Shown: positions 61,399 to 64,000 of the stretch, piece after piece
How the letters are laid out: the number at the start of each line of letters is the position of its first letter
Position numbering within the stretch: position 1 is the stretch's first letter
From: Tetmemena sp. SeJ-2015
Taxonomy: Eukaryota > Ciliophora > Spirotrichea > Sporadotrichida > Oxytrichidae
Length of the DNA: 64,000 nt
Reading direction: 5' to 3'
Assembly (NCBI GenBank): GCA_027382625.1
Contig: JAJKFJ010021718.1
Span: 1 to 64,000 of the forward strand
Translations under genes and position numbers: made by a program
Notes under the pieces: generated by a model
The model's input: only the letters and a program-made list of their open reading frames with translations
The model's database searches: none
Told to the model about the DNA's origin: nothing

Positions 61399-63624
61399 AT
61401 GAATAAGAGCAACTCAATATTTGGAACTAATCAACTTTAATTTTCCAAGCAATCTAGCAAAATAGACTTTACTCAACATCAAATGATAACAAAAATGTTT
61501 TTGCATCACCATCTGATCCTCAAAACAAAAATACTTTTTAAATAAAGATTCTATAACAGTTCTAAATTACTTTATTCACTTAATCTCATTTCTGGAATTT
61601 ATTGATAGAAGGGAATTCCAGTTTTTTCCCTAAAAAACTTTACATCCTAATAATTGATGAAATTTATATATCTTATTTCAATACATTTTTAAACAAAGAG
61701 CAGCAAGAGAGTCAAAATCTGAATGATTTCGAAGCTTAGGAAAGTTCTTATTTTGATGAACTAAAAGTAGAAAACCCTGATAGTCTTGATGCTCTCACTA
61801 AGAATCTTTCAATTCAACTCATCCGAGTAATTTCACTCCTAAATAATTGAATTTTGTAGACTAACAGTTCAGATGAGTGTCTGACTATTTTTGAGACTGA
61901 TTATCTGCGCAAGCGTTTATATGAAAAAGGTTCTGCTTAAATTCATGGAGAGGAGCTGTGTCTAATATTCTACTTCTTCTTCAAGCACATTAGCAAGCTT
62001 TAATTTGAGGAGGGAGTCAAACTATTGAATGAGGATTTGAGATTCAAAACTCTTTTGCAAATGCTTTTTGAGAGACTTAGTACTATGGAACAAGAGTAAA
62101 ATTAATTAATTTTTTAGAACTTAGATAGTTTAATTTTAAGTGTGAGTTTATTTGATGACAACTGTGTGGGCCCTTGGAATAGGCGTGAGTGGGTATGGCA
62201 TGGAAATAAACGAGGAGCATAAGTTGCACTTGCTTACTCTATTCAAAGAAAAATAGTTTAGTGAGTATCAAATTCCTTAAATCCCCACATTCGTATTCTC
62301 ACTCAGCTGCTTCTTCAGACCTGAAGAAATTAATGAACTAGTCACAGAAGTTGTAGAAAAAATATCCGAGTAGTATTGTAAGTATAAAGGAGTTTAATGA
62401 CAAAATTTAGTGGATCAAATGCTTGATAGAATGGATATACTCAATGCAAGCGTTTTGCTAATGGCATGGGGAAGAGCATTTCTCGACAATAAGGAAATGA
62501 TCGACAGAGTTTTTATTAAATTATGTTTTAAATGAAAGTTGCCAAAGATATCATCCTGAAGCACAAGGAGAAAATATTTTACGAAGCAGAGGCTGGCTCA
62601 GAAATAGTCAAATTTTATATTGAAATAATATTTTTATATGTATGTCAACATCATGTAAGATATAAACAATTGTAGCAAAGTATTATAGAATAGGACTGAG
62701 TGACTTAGGTTACCGCAATGAGCAGCTGTTTGATATAATGCATTCATATGTGCTGAAGTAAATGCCCAACTTATCTCTAGTGCAGTTATGTACTGTCATT
62801 CAATCGGCAGCAACCCTCTTCCCAGAGAAGCTGAGCTATTTCAGAGACTATGCACCTGAGTTGCACGAGAGATTAGAGATAGCTTATAGAAACAGCGATA
62901 TAAAAGGAAACAGTGTAGAAGGAGCAAATGAGTAGTTGAGGAGACTTCAAGATCCTACTCACTTGATTGAATATGTGCCCGACATTACAACTTATTGCAA
63001 CCTTTGGCTTGCTATTACTTGCTTTGGAGTCAAGTCTAATATCACCATATCAGAGGATGATGTTCTCGGAAGATAGAATTAGAAAGTTGATTCGTAAAAT
63101 GAAAGCAAACCAAAGTTAATTTTCATATTTTTAACCAGATGAAGAATCTGTTCTAAAGCAAAATCAGGCAACTGGCTATGTTAGGCTAATCACAAAAGAC
63201 CTGATAAAGATCTTCAATGGAAACATGCTATGGAGAAACACAGACTTAAACATCCACGAAGCAACGAATATCTCTGTGGCCATTGCTTCACTTAAATTGA
63301 AGACAGCTAATTTCATTGCTGATGTTGGAGATATAATCAGAGCAAACGTCAAGGAGGCAAGCGGAATGGATTTGATAAATCTTGCTAAGAGTACATATTA
63401 CATGCGCGAATTTGAACATACCAGAGACACATATTTTACATTTGTGTTTTTTTTTTAATAGAGACCTCTATGCTATCGTGCATGCTCAGTGTGTGACTAG
63501 ATATAATTTGAGGAAGCTTAAGGAACATGAAAAGAAGGCACTCGAAATAGTTTTTAGCTAGCATGCCATTTTCTCTGAGTCTCCTTTTACGAAAGTCTCA
63601 GTCCAAAGACCTTCCAAAAATTGA
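61399..63624 (+). CDS. alpha-solenoid protein, FASTK/OPR-like (possible organellar RNA-binding)
   Basis: ATG 61,399 (MNKSNSIFGTNQLQFSKQSS). The body shows repeated helical pairs typical of FASTK/OPR-type proteins: LLQMLFERLSTMEQE, TTVWALGIGVSGYGMEI, PTFVFSLSCFFRPEEINELV, LNASVLLMAWGRAFLDNKEM, LSLVQLCTVIQSAATLFPEK, MDLINLAKSTYYMREFEHTR. An intron of 33 nt (62,378-62,410) removes an in-frame TGA. IESs at 63,108 and 63,423. TGA at 63,622-63,624 is one possible end; another open frame continues past it (PKIEEYLPKTQYYGLKLIKL), so the 3' end is uncertain. Likely role, by family analogy only, is mitochondrial RNA metabolism. Confidence 0.5.
63108..63137 (+). other. IES, pointer AACCA, 25 bp
   Basis: AACCA at 63,108-63,112 and 63,133-63,137. 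Excision joins AGC AAA CCA GAT GAA GAA (SKPDEE). Confidence 0.75.
63423..63465 (+). other. IES, pointer AGAGAC, 37 bp
   Basis: AGAGAC at 63,423-63,428 and 63,460-63,465. Excision joins CAT ACC AGA GAC CTC TAT GCT (HTRDLYA). Unexcised, the frame runs into TTT repeats and TAA TAG. Confidence 0.8.
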
Positions 63625-64000
63625 AGAATATCTTCCTAAAACTTAGTATTATGGACTTAAATTAATTAAACTTTTGCACATTCACCTATCACCCTTCATA
63701 GACATGAAGAATATATCCTAATTAATTTTCAGGAGTTATAATCATTCAAAAAAAAATTTATTCACTTGAAATTATCTCTCATTACTCTTCATTTAAAATT
63801 TATTTGGTCTGATATTTTCTGTTAAAATTTAAGCTACTAATTCTAAAACTAACTAATTTATTATCCTCTAATTAATAATTTAATAATTTACAGAAGATGA
63901 TCTTTATCAACATTTAGGAGAGTTACTTACCTTGCAAATTTAATTAAATGAGCAGCATATAACATTTTTTTTACTTGCAAATTTGAATGGAATCTTTTTC
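63625..64000. other. 3' flank, AT-rich
   Basis: May still contain 3' coding segments of the solenoid gene to about 63,760; beyond that only AT-rich sequence is seen. Confidence 0.4.

Noticed and set aside
1..64000. C4A4/G4T4 telomeric repeats expected at TBE-type transposon ends or chromosome ends
   Set aside because: None found. The C runs at 1-6 and 23,891-23,898 are plain homopolymers.
1..64000. CRISPR arrays, bacterial operons, Shine-Dalgarno sites
   Set aside because: No regularly spaced repeats. The code, introns and composition are ciliate, not prokaryotic.

Overview
The window looks like germline (micronuclear) DNA of a spirotrich/hypotrich ciliate of the Oxytricha/Stylonychia kind. 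Three things in the sequence support this. (1) Reading frames only make sense with TAA and TAG read as Gln and TGA as the sole stop; several recognisable protein families appear only under that code. (2) Genes are cut by short AT-rich inserts flanked by 3-14 bp direct repeats (pointers). Removing an insert together with one repeat copy restores the frame, which is the MDS/IES structure of programmed genome rearrangement. (3) True GT-AG introns, mostly 32-58 nt, occur in the same genes.

Region 1-26.5 kb is mostly AT-rich germline-limited DNA. It holds a truncated Tc1/IS630-type transposase end at the left edge, a 489-bp element with perfect 30-bp terminal inverted repeats, a 970-bp foldback element with a GC-rich core, and a roughly 900-bp tandem duplication of a coding-like block. 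Hidden in it is a scrambled multi-zinc-finger gene. Its segments run 1-2-3 at 17 kb, then 4-5 at 3.6 kb, then 6 inverted at 8.1 kb, then 7 at 3.8 kb, joined by pointers of 4 to 14 bp. The 1-2 junction is not resolved.

Region 26.5-46 kb is gene-dense. On the minus strand is an MDR-family reductase (26.5-28.2 kb). On the plus strand follow a KIAA1143/DUF4604-like protein (28.4-29.7), a Gln-rich coiled-coil protein (29.9-32.6), a Rab escort protein/GDI-like protein lacking its N-terminal dinucleotide-binding part (32.9-35.3), long Gln/Asn/Ser-rich reading frames (36.1-41.5), an SK-type calcium-activated potassium channel (41.6-43.3) and more low-complexity coding sequence to about 46.1 kb.

Region 46.2-61.2 kb, minus strand, carries a divergent dynein-heavy-chain-like gene with AAA4, stalk, AAA5, AAA6 and C-terminal regions in the expected order. 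It is interrupted by a 2.1-kb IES bounded by the pointer GAGTAT. That IES holds a Tc1/IS630-like transposase and a second, spliced ORF. From 61.4 kb to the right end, plus strand, there is an alpha-solenoid protein resembling FASTK/OPR-type organellar RNA-binding proteins.

Occasional single-base frame slips that no pointer explains suggest assembly errors or some pseudogenisation. Family assignments were made by reading translations by eye; no database search was run.
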